The notes: generated by a model from the letters alone, not told the origin. A DNA stretch of 39,274 nucleotides from an uncultured Porphyromonadaceae bacterium (GCA_947575235.1 CANPMT010000025.1:1-39274); one strand, 5' to 3'; shown: positions 17,008-26,656, counted from the stretch's first letter. Numbers and translations: made by a program.

Positions 17008-19191
17008 TTAGTCAAAGTATTTCCAGCCGGGGTTCTGCACGAGGTTCATGTTGCGTTTGAGCTCGGTTGTAGAGATGGGCCAGAAGTACATCTTCTTGGA
17101 GAATACTGTCGGCAGGCTGTAGATGGGCACGACTCTCTGGAAGTCGTCCTGCTGCTTGCTTGTCATCAGCACGTTGCAGCCATGTACCGGAATCGCCTCC
17201 TCGATGGCAGCGTCCATCCAGCGACGGAGGTCGTAGTAACGCTTACCCTCGCCCATAAGCTCAATCATACGCTCACGTTTGATCTTCTTGCGGAGTGCGG
17301 TGCGGTCGCCATATTCATCGGCTGTGTAGTCAGGCACACCTGCACGGCAACGCACGGGGCGGATACCACGTTTCATCTCGGTAACGTCGCGGCTTACGTT
17401 GTAGGTCTTTGAGCCATCCCAAGAAGCCACTGTGTAGCTGCCGTTAAGCTCGTTGAGCGCCTCAGCATAGAGCAGGAGGATATCGGCGTAACGGATAGCG
17501 GGCTCCCATTTGCGGGTGATATGACCGTAGTCAGTAGAACTGCGGACTTGACGGTAATCATTGGGGTGAACCCATTTCTTCACACCGATACCGGTGCGGA
17601 GGTAGTACCCCGTATTGTCATAACCGTTGGTTGTGGTGGTTTGCGTTCCATTGTCGCTGGTGGTGGTAGTTGTTCCGCGCCAGTAGAAGATCTGCATATA
17701 TTTGTTGGTCTTCTCCGGGTCGGCACACCACCAGTAAGAGCCATTGAAGGCAACGGAGGCATAGAAACGGGGCTCACGTTCAGCATACTGCATTGAGACT
17801 CCGATACCGAGCGGTGGATACTTGGAGCTTGCATTGTCGCCACGGGCAGTTGTCCAGCCTTCGCGACGTGGACGGTGGTCAGCATCCTCGGCATCCCATT
17901 CGCTCCACATACCGGGACAGTTCGAGCCATCCTGCATATAGTATGCGTCGCACATCTTCTGGGTTATACCATGACAGTTGTAGCCGAAGAGTGTGTTTGG
18001 AAGCTGGTGAACAACCAATCCGTCGATGCTCTGGTGGCGGTCGTCAGGGTTGCTATAAGTGTTATAACCACGGGAGAAGATGATTTCCGAGTTGTCGAGA
18101 CCTACAGCACCGTTGAAGAAGTCGCGGTAAGAGAGGTAGGGGTCGATATCAGCCCATCCATCGGGCCAGTTATGGAGTGAGAAGTCACCGTCGTCGGGAG
18201 GAGTGATGGTCTTGGGATAACCCTCGCTCTTGCGGTCGGTTGTCTGCACGCCGGCGTGATAGAGCTCATAACCGGCCTGGCACTCCATGACGTCGCGGCA
18301 GGCGGCAGCGGCGCGGGCCCATTTGCTCTCATCGTATGTTGAGCTCAGGAGCTCTTTCCCATCTTTGTTGACGAGTTCTTTGACAAAACTAACATCAAGA
18401 ATGGGATGTTCGCCATTGGCAAGCTGACCGTTTGCAAGGGGACTGGCTGCATAGATATAAGCCAATGCACGCACCGCGAGGGCTGCACCCTTTGTAGGGC
18501 GTATGATCATTGTCTGGTCGGTGTTACCCTGGAAACGGCTCCAGCTCTGAAGCTCGTTGGCAGCCTGAATCATCTCAGATGCGATGAACTCTGCACATTC
18601 CTCATATGATGAGCGGGGGATAGAGAGCTCGGCATATGAGAGGGTATAGTCGGCGCCATTCTCAGGCATGATGGGCACCGGGCCATAGCGGCGGAGCAGA
18701 AGCCAGTAGTAGTAGGCGCGTACGAAACGTGCCTGTCCCTTGAGGTCGAGACGCTCCTCCTCAGTAAGTTTCTCGTTGAGGTGGATATTGTCGATGAATA
18801 TGGATGCCTGGTAGATACCTTTATAAGCTCTATCCCAGAAACCTGAACCGAAGCTCTCGTCGTAATCGCCACGTTTGAAGGCTGAGTAGGAGTCCGTCTT
18901 GTTCCAGTCACCGGAAATGCTTACATCACGGTCGCCGAAATACATGTCATCGGCGAAGCAATGGAGACCTCGGGCTCCCTCTTTTGTAGTTACATCACAG
19001 AGGTCGTCTCTTAGGAAAGAGAAAGCCTGCGCGAGCCAGCCGTTTGTCTGGTTGATGTCGGTGAAGACGGATTCGATGGTGACGCGGTCATCGAAATATT
19101 TATCAGAGTCGAGCTTGTCGGCGCAGCCGGTGAGCACCGGGGTTGCGTAAAGCATCGCCAAAGCTGAAAGTGCTATTTTATATTTTTTCAT
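17008..19191 (-). CDS. susD: SusD-family outer-membrane lipoprotein (PUL-2)
   Basis: A 727-residue SusD-like lipoprotein, considerably larger than the 537-residue PUL-1 counterpart. Lipobox Cys23 (PVLTGCADK) follows a normal signal peptide. The SusD helical core is visible (LKGQARFVRAYYYWLLLRRY at about 153-172), as is the C-terminal signature (IKRERMIELMGEGKRYYDLRRW, then YFWPISTTELKRN). The extra length includes a Thr/Asn-rich insertion around 510-545 (TTTTSDNGTQTTTTNGYDN). It would cap the adjacent SusC and contribute to binding the PUL-2 glycan. Unusually it is separated from susC by 135 bases holding a 9-bp tandem repeat, rather than by the few bases typical of susCD pairs. Confidence 0.93.
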   Translation of the reverse strand: MKKYKIALSALAMLYATPVLTGCADKLDSDKYFDDRVTIESVFTDINQTNGWLAQAFSFLRDDLCDVTTKEGARGLHCFADDMYFGDRDVSISGDWNKTDSYSAFKRGDYDESFGSGFWDRAYKGIYQASIFIDNIHLNEKLTEEERLDLKGQARFVRAYYYWLLLRRYGPVPIMPENGADYTLSYAELSIPRSSYEECAEFIASEMIQAANELQSWSRFQGNTDQTMIIRPTKGAALAVRALAYIYAASPLANGQLANGEHPILDVSFVKELVNKDGKELLSSTYDESKWARAAAACRDVMECQAGYELYHAGVQTTDRKSEGYPKTITPPDDGDFSLHNWPDGWADIDPYLSYRDFFNGAVGLDNSEIIFSRGYNTYSNPDDRHQSIDGLVVHQLPNTLFGYNCHGITQKMCDAYYMQDGSNCPGMWSEWDAEDADHRPRREGWTTARGDNASSKYPPLGIGVSMQYAEREPRFYASVAFNGSYWWCADPEKTNKYMQIFYWRGTTTTTSDNGTQTTTTNGYDNTGYYLRTGIGVKKWVHPNDYRQVRSSTDYGHITRKWEPAIRYADILLLYAEALNELNGSYTVASWDGSKTYNVSRDVTEMKRGIRPVRCRAGVPDYTADEYGDRTALRKKIKRERMIELMGEGKRYYDLRRWMDAAIEEAIPVHGCNVLMTSKQQDDFQRVVPIYSLPTVFSKKMYFWPISTTELKRNMNLVQNPGWKYFD

Positions 19192-19218
19192 GATAGTCTT
19201 TTTTTTCAGAGTTTTTTC

Positions 19219-19299
19219 CTCAGAGTTTTCAGAGTCCTCAGAGTTCTCGGAGTTCTCAGAGTTCTCAGAGTTTTCGGAGAGCTCGGGGAGCTCTGGGTT
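19219..19299 (-). repeat. Nine-unit 9-bp tandem repeat between susC and susD (PUL-2)
   Basis: Nine consecutive 9-bp units with plus-strand consensus CTCAGAGTT run in perfect phase from 19219 to 19299. They drift toward CTCGGGGAG and CTCTGGGTT at the susC-proximal end, with two longer degenerate units after them to about 19326. It fills the gap between the leftward susC (stop 19327) and susD (start 19191). The unit differs from the one at 16889-16970 mainly by A for T at the centre of CTCWGAG. Confidence 0.9.
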
Positions 19300-19326
19300 C
19301 TCTGAGGGTTTTCTCTGAGGGTTTTG

Positions 19327-22300
19327 TTAGAATGAAACTGTGAGACCTACTGTGAATGCTTTTGTAAGAGGGTATTTCTCACCGTTGCTGCTGCCCATCT
19401 CGGGATCCCAGAGCTTGAAGCTTGAGAAGGTGAGAAGGTTGGTGGCCTGTGCGTAGATGCGCGCATTCTCCATGCGGAGGTGAGTCAGGAAATCCTTAGG
19501 CAGCGAGTAGCCGATCTCGAGGTTCTTGAGACGCAGGTAGCTGCAGTCGCGTGTCCAGTAGGTTGAGCTGCGGTAGTTGTTGTGCGAGCCCCCCTCAAGG
19601 TGAACAAGGCGGGGATAGGTGGCGTTGGGATTCTCGTTGGCTGCGATGCCGAGAGTTGCGGCAGTCTCAGAGTCAATCCAGCGGTCCTCAACAAGACCTG
19701 AGAGAATCTGACCGTAACGGTCCTGGCTGAACGCCCATACAGTCTTTCCTTCCATGCTGATGGTTGACTTGCCTGCACCCTGGAAGAGCACGTTGAAGTC
19801 AAATCCGCGCCATGCCACAGATGCACCGAGACCATAGATAAGGTTAGGTCTTGCAGTTGCGCCGATTGCCACAACGTCGCCATCATCGACAATACCGTCG
19901 CCGTTTACATCCTTATACTTGATATCTCCGGGCTGAACATCACCGAACATCTGTTTCGGGTGGTTGCGGATATCATCGTAATCCTTGAAGAGACCCTCGG
20001 CGATAAGACCGCGTACCTGGTCCACACGGTAGCCTGTCTCATACTGATAGGGATAAACGTTGTTCTCCACGTCAAAGCCTGTGATTGTATTCTTGCTGTA
20101 GGTGAAGTTGCCACGAACGGTAAGTGAAACCTCGCCGAAGCGGTTCTCATAGCGGAAGTTTCCGTCCCAACCCTCAGACTTCACAGAACCTACGTTAGCC
20201 CATGGAGTAGACTCCAGACCGAGAGATGAGGGGAGGAAGTTACGGCGCATGTAGATGCCGGAACGACGCTCGTGGAAGTAATCGACAGTAAGAGTGAATG
20301 TGTTGTTGAAGAGGGCGATGTCAAGACCGATATCCTGCTTCTTTGCCACCTCCCATGTCACGTTGCGCGCAGCAAGTGCTGTGTAGTGCATACCTTGCTG
20401 GTATTCGGGACGTGTAGGAGAACTCCATGTGCCGAAGTTATAGACGTTGGTTATCACGTCTCTGTTCTGATCATCCTTATGATAGATGTAATCGATTGTG
20501 TAAAGGTAAGGGAATCGGATCTGGGTGTTGCCATCATAGATACCGTCGTTACCTACCTTACCCCAAGAGTAACGGATCTTGAACATATCGAGCCATGTCA
20601 CATTCTGCATGAATTTCTCGCGGTTGAGCGCCCACCCCACAGAGAATGCGGGGAAGAAACCGAAGCGGTGACCGTCGGCGAAGTTCTCCGAGCCGTTGTA
20701 ACCGAAGTTCACATCCACGAAGTAACGGTAGTCGTAGTTATAGCCCACCTGACCGGCGAGAGCCATATTCTTTCGGCTCACAGAGTTCTTGATATCATCA
20801 CCGATATTCTGGGTCTGGATATTCTCATCCCAGGTATACTTCAGGTTGGCGAGAACGTTGTGGCCGTTGAAGTCGCGGTTGTAGCTGAGAAGGAGGTCAA
20901 GGAATGTGCGGCGTGAGCCATTGTTCTCCGAAGCCTGATACATATCCACCTTATCCCTGATTTTATCGAAGATAATCTCACCGGTATCCTTGTCGCGTCC
21001 GTTGGCATACCAACGTTCGGGCTGCTGGATATGGAAGATTGAGTTCTCGTTGTAAGTGTCATAACCGAAGCGTCCGGTGAAACGGAGACCCTGGGTGATG
21101 AACTTCAGGTCCTGCTCAAGAGATACGCTGTTCTGCAGGTTGTTGTTCCACCATGTCTTGTAACCGGTCTGGGTGGTCATTACCCAGGGGTTTGAACGCT
21201 CGTCTGCACGGTTGATGTTGATCATAGGCACATAACCGTTGCTATACATCACCGGGGTGAGGATGGCGTTGTAGCCGAAGAGTGAGTCCCATACGAAATC
21301 ATCGCCATAACCAGGGGCGTTCTGTGTAGAGAGGTCGCCTGAGGTACCGATCTTGAGAAGGGTAGTCGGGGTGATGTCGATGTCGAGGTTGACACGGTAG
21401 TTCCAGCGGCCATAGTTGGCGTTGGTGTTATACTTCTTCTTCAGCGTTGAGTCGGTATTATACATACCCTCGTCGTTGACATAAGAAACAGAAGCATAGT
21501 AGCGGGCAGTCTTGCCACCACCGCTGATGTTTACGTTTGCACGGTAGCTCATTGAGCCATCCTTCAGGAGGAGGTCTTTCCAGTCGACGTTAGGATAGAG
21601 GTCGGGGTCAAGACCGTTGCCGAAGAGCTCCATCTCGGCGGGGGTGTAATAGATACTCTGGCTGCGTGTGATGCGTGCCTCGTTGAGGAGGCCGGCATAG
21701 GTGAGACCGTCAACAAATTCCGGAGTCTTTGTGCGTGTGTTGTAGGCACTCTCGAACTTGGCGCTCACATTGATTTTACCCTCCTTACCATGCTTGGTGG
21801 TGATGAGCACAACGCCGTTTGCACCCTTCGAACCGTAGATAGCGGTAGCCGAAGCATCCTTGAGCACGGTGAAAGTGTCGATATCCTCGATGTTGAGGTC
21901 GTCGATATTCTCGCGCTCGAATCCGTCGACAAGGATATAGGCCGAAGTCTTGGCACCGAAAGTGGAGATACCGCGGATCCAGAACTCAGATTTGTTCTTA
22001 CCCGGCTGACCGGAGGTCTGCATCGCCATCACACCCGGCACGTTACCTGCGAGGGCATTAGAGATGTTAGAGGTGCTGAAGTGCTTCATGTCGTCGACAT
22101 CGACGTTAGTCACCGCACCGGTCACTGTGATTTTCTTACGGTTACCCATACCGGTCACGACCACCTCGTCGAGAACATCCTTCATGGGCTGGAGATAGAT
22201 TTCGTTACCCTTGTCGCGGAGTTTTGCCACCTGCATCTCAAGAGGCTCCATACCGACGTAAGAGATTACGATAACCTTCCCTTTCTCAGGCACGTCGAGC

Positions 22301-22479
22301 TGGAAGTTACCATCGATATCGGTGGTGACACCGATAGAGGTGCCCTTCACCATGACAGTCGCGCCGATAAGCGGTTCATCCTCGCCAACGGCCCAGACTG
22401 TTCCGGAGTATATTTTCGCCATCGCCATGCCGGATGTCAGAGTGAGGCCGGCGAGGAGCGTGATCATTCGTTGTTTCAT
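19327..22479 (-). CDS. susC: SusC-family TonB-dependent transporter (PUL-2)
   Basis: A 1050-residue TonB-dependent outer-membrane transporter. The signal peptide ends SGMAMA at about residue 21. The carboxypeptidase-regulatory-like domain follows (DEPLIGATVMVKGTSIGVT), then the TonB box and plug (LDEVVVTGMGNRKK, LKDASATAIYGSKGANGVV). The beta-barrel ends in FTVGLTVSF, with the terminal Phe expected for outer-membrane insertion. It is complete and of ordinary length. It begins 18 bases after the IPT/TIG lipoprotein gene, so in this operon susC is not the first gene. The pair with the downstream 727-residue SusD would import oligosaccharides released from the PUL-2 glycan. The family is certain and the substrate inferred. 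Confidence 0.95.
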   Translation of the reverse strand: MKQRMITLLAGLTLTSGMAMAKIYSGTVWAVGEDEPLIGATVMVKGTSIGVTTDIDGNFQLDVPEKGKVIVISYVGMEPLEMQVAKLRDKGNEIYLQPMKDVLDEVVVTGMGNRKKITVTGAVTNVDVDDMKHFSTSNISNALAGNVPGVMAMQTSGQPGKNKSEFWIRGISTFGAKTSAYILVDGFERENIDDLNIEDIDTFTVLKDASATAIYGSKGANGVVLITTKHGKEGKINVSAKFESAYNTRTKTPEFVDGLTYAGLLNEARITRSQSIYYTPAEMELFGNGLDPDLYPNVDWKDLLLKDGSMSYRANVNISGGGKTARYYASVSYVNDEGMYNTDSTLKKKYNTNANYGRWNYRVNLDIDITPTTLLKIGTSGDLSTQNAPGYGDDFVWDSLFGYNAILTPVMYSNGYVPMININRADERSNPWVMTTQTGYKTWWNNNLQNSVSLEQDLKFITQGLRFTGRFGYDTYNENSIFHIQQPERWYANGRDKDTGEIIFDKIRDKVDMYQASENNGSRRTFLDLLLSYNRDFNGHNVLANLKYTWDENIQTQNIGDDIKNSVSRKNMALAGQVGYNYDYRYFVDVNFGYNGSENFADGHRFGFFPAFSVGWALNREKFMQNVTWLDMFKIRYSWGKVGNDGIYDGNTQIRFPYLYTIDYIYHKDDQNRDVITNVYNFGTWSSPTRPEYQQGMHYTALAARNVTWEVAKKQDIGLDIALFNNTFTLTVDYFHERRSGIYMRRNFLPSSLGLESTPWANVGSVKSEGWDGNFRYENRFGEVSLTVRGNFTYSKNTITGFDVENNVYPYQYETGYRVDQVRGLIAEGLFKDYDDIRNHPKQMFGDVQPGDIKYKDVNGDGIVDDGDVVAIGATARPNLIYGLGASVAWRGFDFNVLFQGAGKSTISMEGKTVWAFSQDRYGQILSGLVEDRWIDSETAATLGIAANENPNATYPRLVHLEGGSHNNYRSSTYWTRDCSYLRLKNLEIGYSLPKDFLTHLRMENARIYAQATNLLTFSSFKLWDPEMGSSNGEKYPLTKAFTVGLTVSF

Positions 22480-22497
22480 GATAGGTTCTGTTACTTA

Positions 22498-24048
22498 TTA
22501 ATCTTCGGTTGTTTCTTCACCCTCCTCAGGAGTCTCCTCCACGTCGGGAATCTCAATAGCGTTCTCCATCTCCTTTCCGATGTAACGGATACGGCGGTTG
22601 TTGTGGTCGAGCACATAGAACATCTCGTTCTTCTCGTCGTAAGCTATGCCGGTTACGTCGCGGAAACGGGCAGCCTGACGGAGGTCGCCATCCTCGGTGC
22701 CCCAGATGTTACCGTTGGTAGAGGGAGCGCGGCCGGCGTAAGTGCGGACAAGACCGTCGGGAGTGATGTAGCGCACACAGAAGTTGGTGCAGTCGCAGAA
22801 GTAGTAGTCATAGATATCCTCGCGGCCCTCAGCCTCATACTCGGGGTTCTTTACGAATACACCCTGATAAGGACGGCTCACACGGGCGTTGGTGCCAACG
22901 GCATCCACCCAGCCACCCTGACCGTTGTAGCCGACCACTGTGTAAGGAGTGGTAAACTGCTTGGTATTCTCGTCATAGTCGGTGCGGAGGATATAGCTAC
23001 GGTTGATAACTGTAAGATAAGCATACTTACCAGAGGGATGGATTGTAATCTGGAACTCATACGAGGGGTCCTGGATTTTATAGAGCTCGCGGAACGCGCC
23101 GTCATCAAGATAACCGGTCCAGGGTTTCTTCTCCTCACCCTCCTCTGAGGGGAGAAGGCTTGTGAGGTAGTCGTTGAGATCCATGCGGAAGAGCTGTCCC
23201 TGCTCGTAGCTGTTGAAGTAGACCTCACCGTTGATGGGGTGAACGGCAACACCGTTACACTGCTTGTAGGCAACGAGAGGCTGACATGAAGACTTGTCGC
23301 TGAAAGTGCCGTCTGCGCTGCGGGTGATGATCCACACGCTGGTTGACTTTGTGCCGGCGTCATCGCGGTCGGTAGAGACGAGCATATATTTGCCGTCGAG
23401 CGAGAAGGCGATGTTACGGAGACGTTTGTTGCCGAATTTGTTCGCACTCAGGATACGAGTGTTTGTGCGTGCGTCGAGGTCGAGCTCGGCAATGAAACCG
23501 TCGCCACGGTCATAGGCGATATAGAGGCGGTTGGGATAGAGAGGGTCGAACGTCATACATCCCTCGGCGTTGAAACCGGTTGTGATGTCGAACGAGCCCC
23601 AAACCTCACCCTGGTCGTCCTGCTGGTTCTGATAGCCGCAGAGGGTGCCCACTACAGTCTTGCGCTCATAGTTGAACTTCATGGGGGCAACGGCCGAATA
23701 GCTCTTGCCACCCTCCTGAGGGGTGATTATGAGTTCCACGTCGCCGGAGTAGGCTCCGGAGGGAACGAAGGCATAGAGACGGTCGGAGAGGACATTGACG
23801 AGCACGGCATCCTTGCCACCGATCTTGAGATCGACGATGCTCTTGTCGTTGCCGAAGTTAGAGCCTTTGACGATAATCTGGTCCTGATAGCCACCGCTCT
23901 CGGGGGTGAAAGAGGTGATTGTAATCGGCTGGGCGGGGTCGAAAGGCACACCGGTGTCGATTTTGTTCTTGTCATCGTCGCTGCAGGCTGTAGCCACAAC
24001 CGCTAAGGCGGCGACGAAGATGGTCCGAATTAATCTTTTAAATTTCAT
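22498..24048 (-). CDS. IPT/TIG and NHL-repeat surface lipoprotein
   Basis: A 516-residue lipoprotein with lipobox Cys22 (VVATACSDDD) followed by an acidic stretch favouring surface export. Residues about 40-125 form an IPT/TIG immunoglobulin-like domain (ITSFTPESGGYQDQIIVKG, then FVPSGAYSGDVEL). Residues about 150-490 look like an NHL-type beta-propeller (MTFDPLYPNRLYIAYDRGDG, RLRNIAFSLDGKYML, VTGIAYDEKNEMFYVLDHNN). The tail is Glu-rich. No catalytic residues are recognised. IPT-NHL lipoproteins recur beside SusCD pairs in Bacteroidetes loci, where they are thought to be glycan-binding or scaffold proteins. Here it is 11 bases from the GtaA-type gene and 18 from susC, firmly within the operon. 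The role is inferred from context. Confidence 0.82.
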   Translation of the reverse strand: MKFKRLIRTIFVAALAVVATACSDDDKNKIDTGVPFDPAQPITITSFTPESGGYQDQIIVKGSNFGNDKSIVDLKIGGKDAVLVNVLSDRLYAFVPSGAYSGDVELIITPQEGGKSYSAVAPMKFNYERKTVVGTLCGYQNQQDDQGEVWGSFDITTGFNAEGCMTFDPLYPNRLYIAYDRGDGFIAELDLDARTNTRILSANKFGNKRLRNIAFSLDGKYMLVSTDRDDAGTKSTSVWIITRSADGTFSDKSSCQPLVAYKQCNGVAVHPINGEVYFNSYEQGQLFRMDLNDYLTSLLPSEEGEEKKPWTGYLDDGAFRELYKIQDPSYEFQITIHPSGKYAYLTVINRSYILRTDYDENTKQFTTPYTVVGYNGQGGWVDAVGTNARVSRPYQGVFVKNPEYEAEGREDIYDYYFCDCTNFCVRYITPDGLVRTYAGRAPSTNGNIWGTEDGDLRQAARFRDVTGIAYDEKNEMFYVLDHNNRRIRYIGKEMENAIEIPDVEETPEEGEETTED

Positions 24049-24059
24049 GGTGTAGGTGA

Positions 24060-26582
24060 TTAGTTGTTCTGTTTCTGTTTATCAGCGAATACCGGCATCC
24101 AGTGGCCACCTATCACAGAGCGGGCCATGAAACCTGTCTTGCGTCCGGTGACGGTGTCATACCAGTCGCTGATGGGCACACGGGTCTCGGTCTCGTGAAC
24201 GTAGTCATAGAGCGGGTCGATAAATTTCTGAAGGGTTTTGGCGTCGGGCGACATGGCTGCGGTCCACATGATCCAGTCGCTCTTTGTGTAATCCTTGCGG
24301 TTGTCGAGCGGCAGGCCATACTGGTTCTGCTTCTTGAGATAATAGGCGATCTCTGTAGGCATCACATGGGCGGGGAAGATTGAAGTGTTCCAGAGCTTGT
24401 CCCATACCATATTGTATTTCTGGCTCCATGTACCCTCACGGTCGAAAGCGAGACGGTAGTGGAGGTCCTTCTTGTCACCTTCGCGGGCATCGGCCTCCCA
24501 TTTGGCTGCCATGTCGCGTGCGATGGTGTTATACTTGTTATATGTGTCGTTGTCACCGCGGAGGGCTGCGATCTCAGCGAAACCTGCGATACCCATGATA
24601 GCCTTTATAGAGAGGTTGGCGTTGTGTGCCCAGTGTCCGGCGAAGTCGTCGGTGCAGAGCTGGTTCTCGGGGTCCTGTCCATTCTCTACGAGATAGTCTG
24701 TCCAGGTCTTGAGGATGTCATAGTAAGGCTCGGCATATCCGGCGTTGCCGTCGAGCTTGCAGCACTGAGCGATAAGGGTGAGCATATTGCCCGCCTCCTC
24801 GAGAGGCATATCGCCACCGTATACCTGGCCGTTGGCCTTGGGATACTGACCGAGGTCGTGAGCCGCGAAAGGCTTTGTCCAGCGGCCCGACTTGCTGTAG
24901 TCGAGAATAGAGGTCATCATCGCCTTCTGGAGCTCGGGATTGTAGCAGAGGAAGAGGGGAGCCTCAGGATAAGTGAGGTCGACAGTGTTGACACAGCCGT
25001 TTGAGTCATTCTCCTTTGAGAAGAAGAGGAGCTTGCCATCCTCATCCTTGAAGAGCTTGTGGGCTGCTATCACATGACGGTAAGAGCCGGAGAGGAGTTC
25101 GGCATAGCGTTTGCCACCCACCTTCATGGCATCGTCATAGATTCGGCGGTCGAGCTCACGGCAGCGGTTCATGATGGGAGCGTAAGAGCTGTTCATATGG
25201 TCGAACATATCGAAGATGCTCACATTGCCGTTGTGTGCCCAGTAGCCTTTATAGCGTTTGAAGAAATACTCGATGTCATAGATCTCGTCATAACCGATGA
25301 GAGCATAGCTTGAGGCCTGCTTGGTCTTGCCGAAATCGTGTGTATAGGCAAGGAGGGGACGTTCGAGAGGATTTGTAGCCACAATCTCCTTCTCGCTCTT
25401 GGGGAGACGACCGGTCTTGAAGAAGGAAGACTTGATGGCGTCGTCGGTATTGAGCGAAACCTCACCGTTGATTGCGGGGAGATAGAGATAACCCCAGTCG
25501 ATGCAGATATGGTCGCCGGTCTTGGCGAGGATAGGCTGCTCGATTGTGCCTGTCTTGAGATACTTCACACCCTTGTTCTCGATAAGCTCCGAACGGGTGG
25601 GCTGGGTAATCTTGTTCTGGGCGATGAGGGGTGATGCTGTGAGCAGGAGCTGCACGTCATGCTCGCGGCCGTCGGTCGAGGTGACCTGATAAGATATATA
25701 GTTGGCCGGAGCCGAGAGGAGGTCATAGTTGTCGATGAGCATCGGGGCTGTGAAAACCACGTCGAGGTCAACGGGACCGCAGGTGAAGCTGTAATAAGAG
25801 CTTGTAGCCATCACGTCGCAGCTCTTCTGCTCAGCCTTGGGCATGTTGCCATCCTCCATACCGATGTTGCGGTAAAGGCCGAAGTCGGTATATGCGCCGC
25901 CGCCGTTGTTATGGCAGTGTGATGCGATTACGTTGCGGCCCGGTTTGAGAAGGTTGCGGATCTCGTCGGTGAGTTCCAGACGGGTTCCCTCCTTATAAGA
26001 TTCCGGACCTGTGGCGACGAGAGTGCCGTTGACGAAAAGCTCGAAGCCGTCGTCATGAGAATATACAAGGAAGAGATTCCCTTCGAGGTCGGCCGGGGTG
26101 AGGTTCACCTCGCGGCGTACATAGAGGTCGGAGTTCTCCTCGCGCCATGGGGTGCGGATGAATGCGTTGTTGTCAGAACCGAAAGCGGCCTTACCCTGTT
26201 TCCATGCGGAGTCGTTGAAGTCAGGTTTCTCCCAACCCTTCTCTGGGGTTGTGCGGAGATAAGTGGCATCCCAGGCCAACTCATCGGCCATAGGCACGAC
26301 AGTCTCGAACACCGTGTTCTTGGCGCCGAGGAAACGATAGGTCTTGCCGTCGACACGGAGCAGACCTTCGAGGGGTTTTTCATTGTCTGTCCAATGGGCG
26401 GGGGTGCCTTCATTCAGCCGGTCATAGGGCGACCAGATTGAGAAGTACGGGTCAGACACCACGAGCGGCACCGAGGGGAGACGGAGCTGGGTGGGCTGAT
26501 ACGGCTTGAACATTTCAGCGGTCTGAGCGTTCGCCGCGAAAGCGGTGCAAGCCACCGCGAGACATTTGATCAGGTTGTTCAT
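24060..26582 (-). CDS. GtaA/DUF4965-type multidomain secreted protein
   Basis: An 840-residue protein with a type I signal peptide (residues 1-20, ending AANAQ). The DUF4964-like start (LPSVPLVVSDPYFSIWSPYD) is interrupted at about 103-235 by a GH2-like galactose-binding beta-sandwich (SDLYVRREVNLTPADLEG, then DDGFELFVNGTLVA). DUF5127-like (about 250-490) and DUF4965/DUF1793-like (alpha/alpha)6 regions (LGQYPKANGQVYGGDMPLEE; WNTSIFPAHVMPTEIAYYLK) follow. Databases often call this architecture glutaminase A after a fungal protein. Its location at the head of a PUL and its fold make a carbohydrate-active role at least as likely; no catalytic residues can be assigned from here. It is the first gene of the PUL-2 operon, with a candidate promoter and operator immediately upstream. 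Confidence 0.8.
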   Translation of the reverse strand: MNNLIKCLAVACTAFAANAQTAEMFKPYQPTQLRLPSVPLVVSDPYFSIWSPYDRLNEGTPAHWTDNEKPLEGLLRVDGKTYRFLGAKNTVFETVVPMADELAWDATYLRTTPEKGWEKPDFNDSAWKQGKAAFGSDNNAFIRTPWREENSDLYVRREVNLTPADLEGNLFLVYSHDDGFELFVNGTLVATGPESYKEGTRLELTDEIRNLLKPGRNVIASHCHNNGGGAYTDFGLYRNIGMEDGNMPKAEQKSCDVMATSSYYSFTCGPVDLDVVFTAPMLIDNYDLLSAPANYISYQVTSTDGREHDVQLLLTASPLIAQNKITQPTRSELIENKGVKYLKTGTIEQPILAKTGDHICIDWGYLYLPAINGEVSLNTDDAIKSSFFKTGRLPKSEKEIVATNPLERPLLAYTHDFGKTKQASSYALIGYDEIYDIEYFFKRYKGYWAHNGNVSIFDMFDHMNSSYAPIMNRCRELDRRIYDDAMKVGGKRYAELLSGSYRHVIAAHKLFKDEDGKLLFFSKENDSNGCVNTVDLTYPEAPLFLCYNPELQKAMMTSILDYSKSGRWTKPFAAHDLGQYPKANGQVYGGDMPLEEAGNMLTLIAQCCKLDGNAGYAEPYYDILKTWTDYLVENGQDPENQLCTDDFAGHWAHNANLSIKAIMGIAGFAEIAALRGDNDTYNKYNTIARDMAAKWEADAREGDKKDLHYRLAFDREGTWSQKYNMVWDKLWNTSIFPAHVMPTEIAYYLKKQNQYGLPLDNRKDYTKSDWIMWTAAMSPDAKTLQKFIDPLYDYVHETETRVPISDWYDTVTGRKTGFMARSVIGGHWMPVFADKQKQNN

Positions 26583-26619
26583 TACTTGTTAGGTTGCGTT
26601 TGGTTTAAAATCATGGATG

Positions 26620-26627
26620 CAAAATAA
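26620..26627 (-). promoter_or_regulatory. Probable -7 element of the PUL-2 operon
   Basis: The minus strand reads TTATTTTG, one mismatch from TAnnTTTG, 37 bases before the GtaA-type ATG. The proximal operator half-site starts 30 bp beyond it, close to the 32-bp offset seen in PUL-1. Confidence 0.45.
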
Positions 26628-26656
26628 CCTAAAATCGCTCTTAAGAAATGCTAAAC

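Noticed and set aside
16821-17060. Rightward open frame of Ser-Glu-Leu repeats over the 9-bp repeat tract
   Set aside because: It is simply the translation of the intergenic repeat on the non-coding strand, extends into susD, and has no start context or homology.
16889-19299. CRISPR array
   Set aside because: The repeats are 9 bp, contiguous and without unique spacers, and no cas genes are present.
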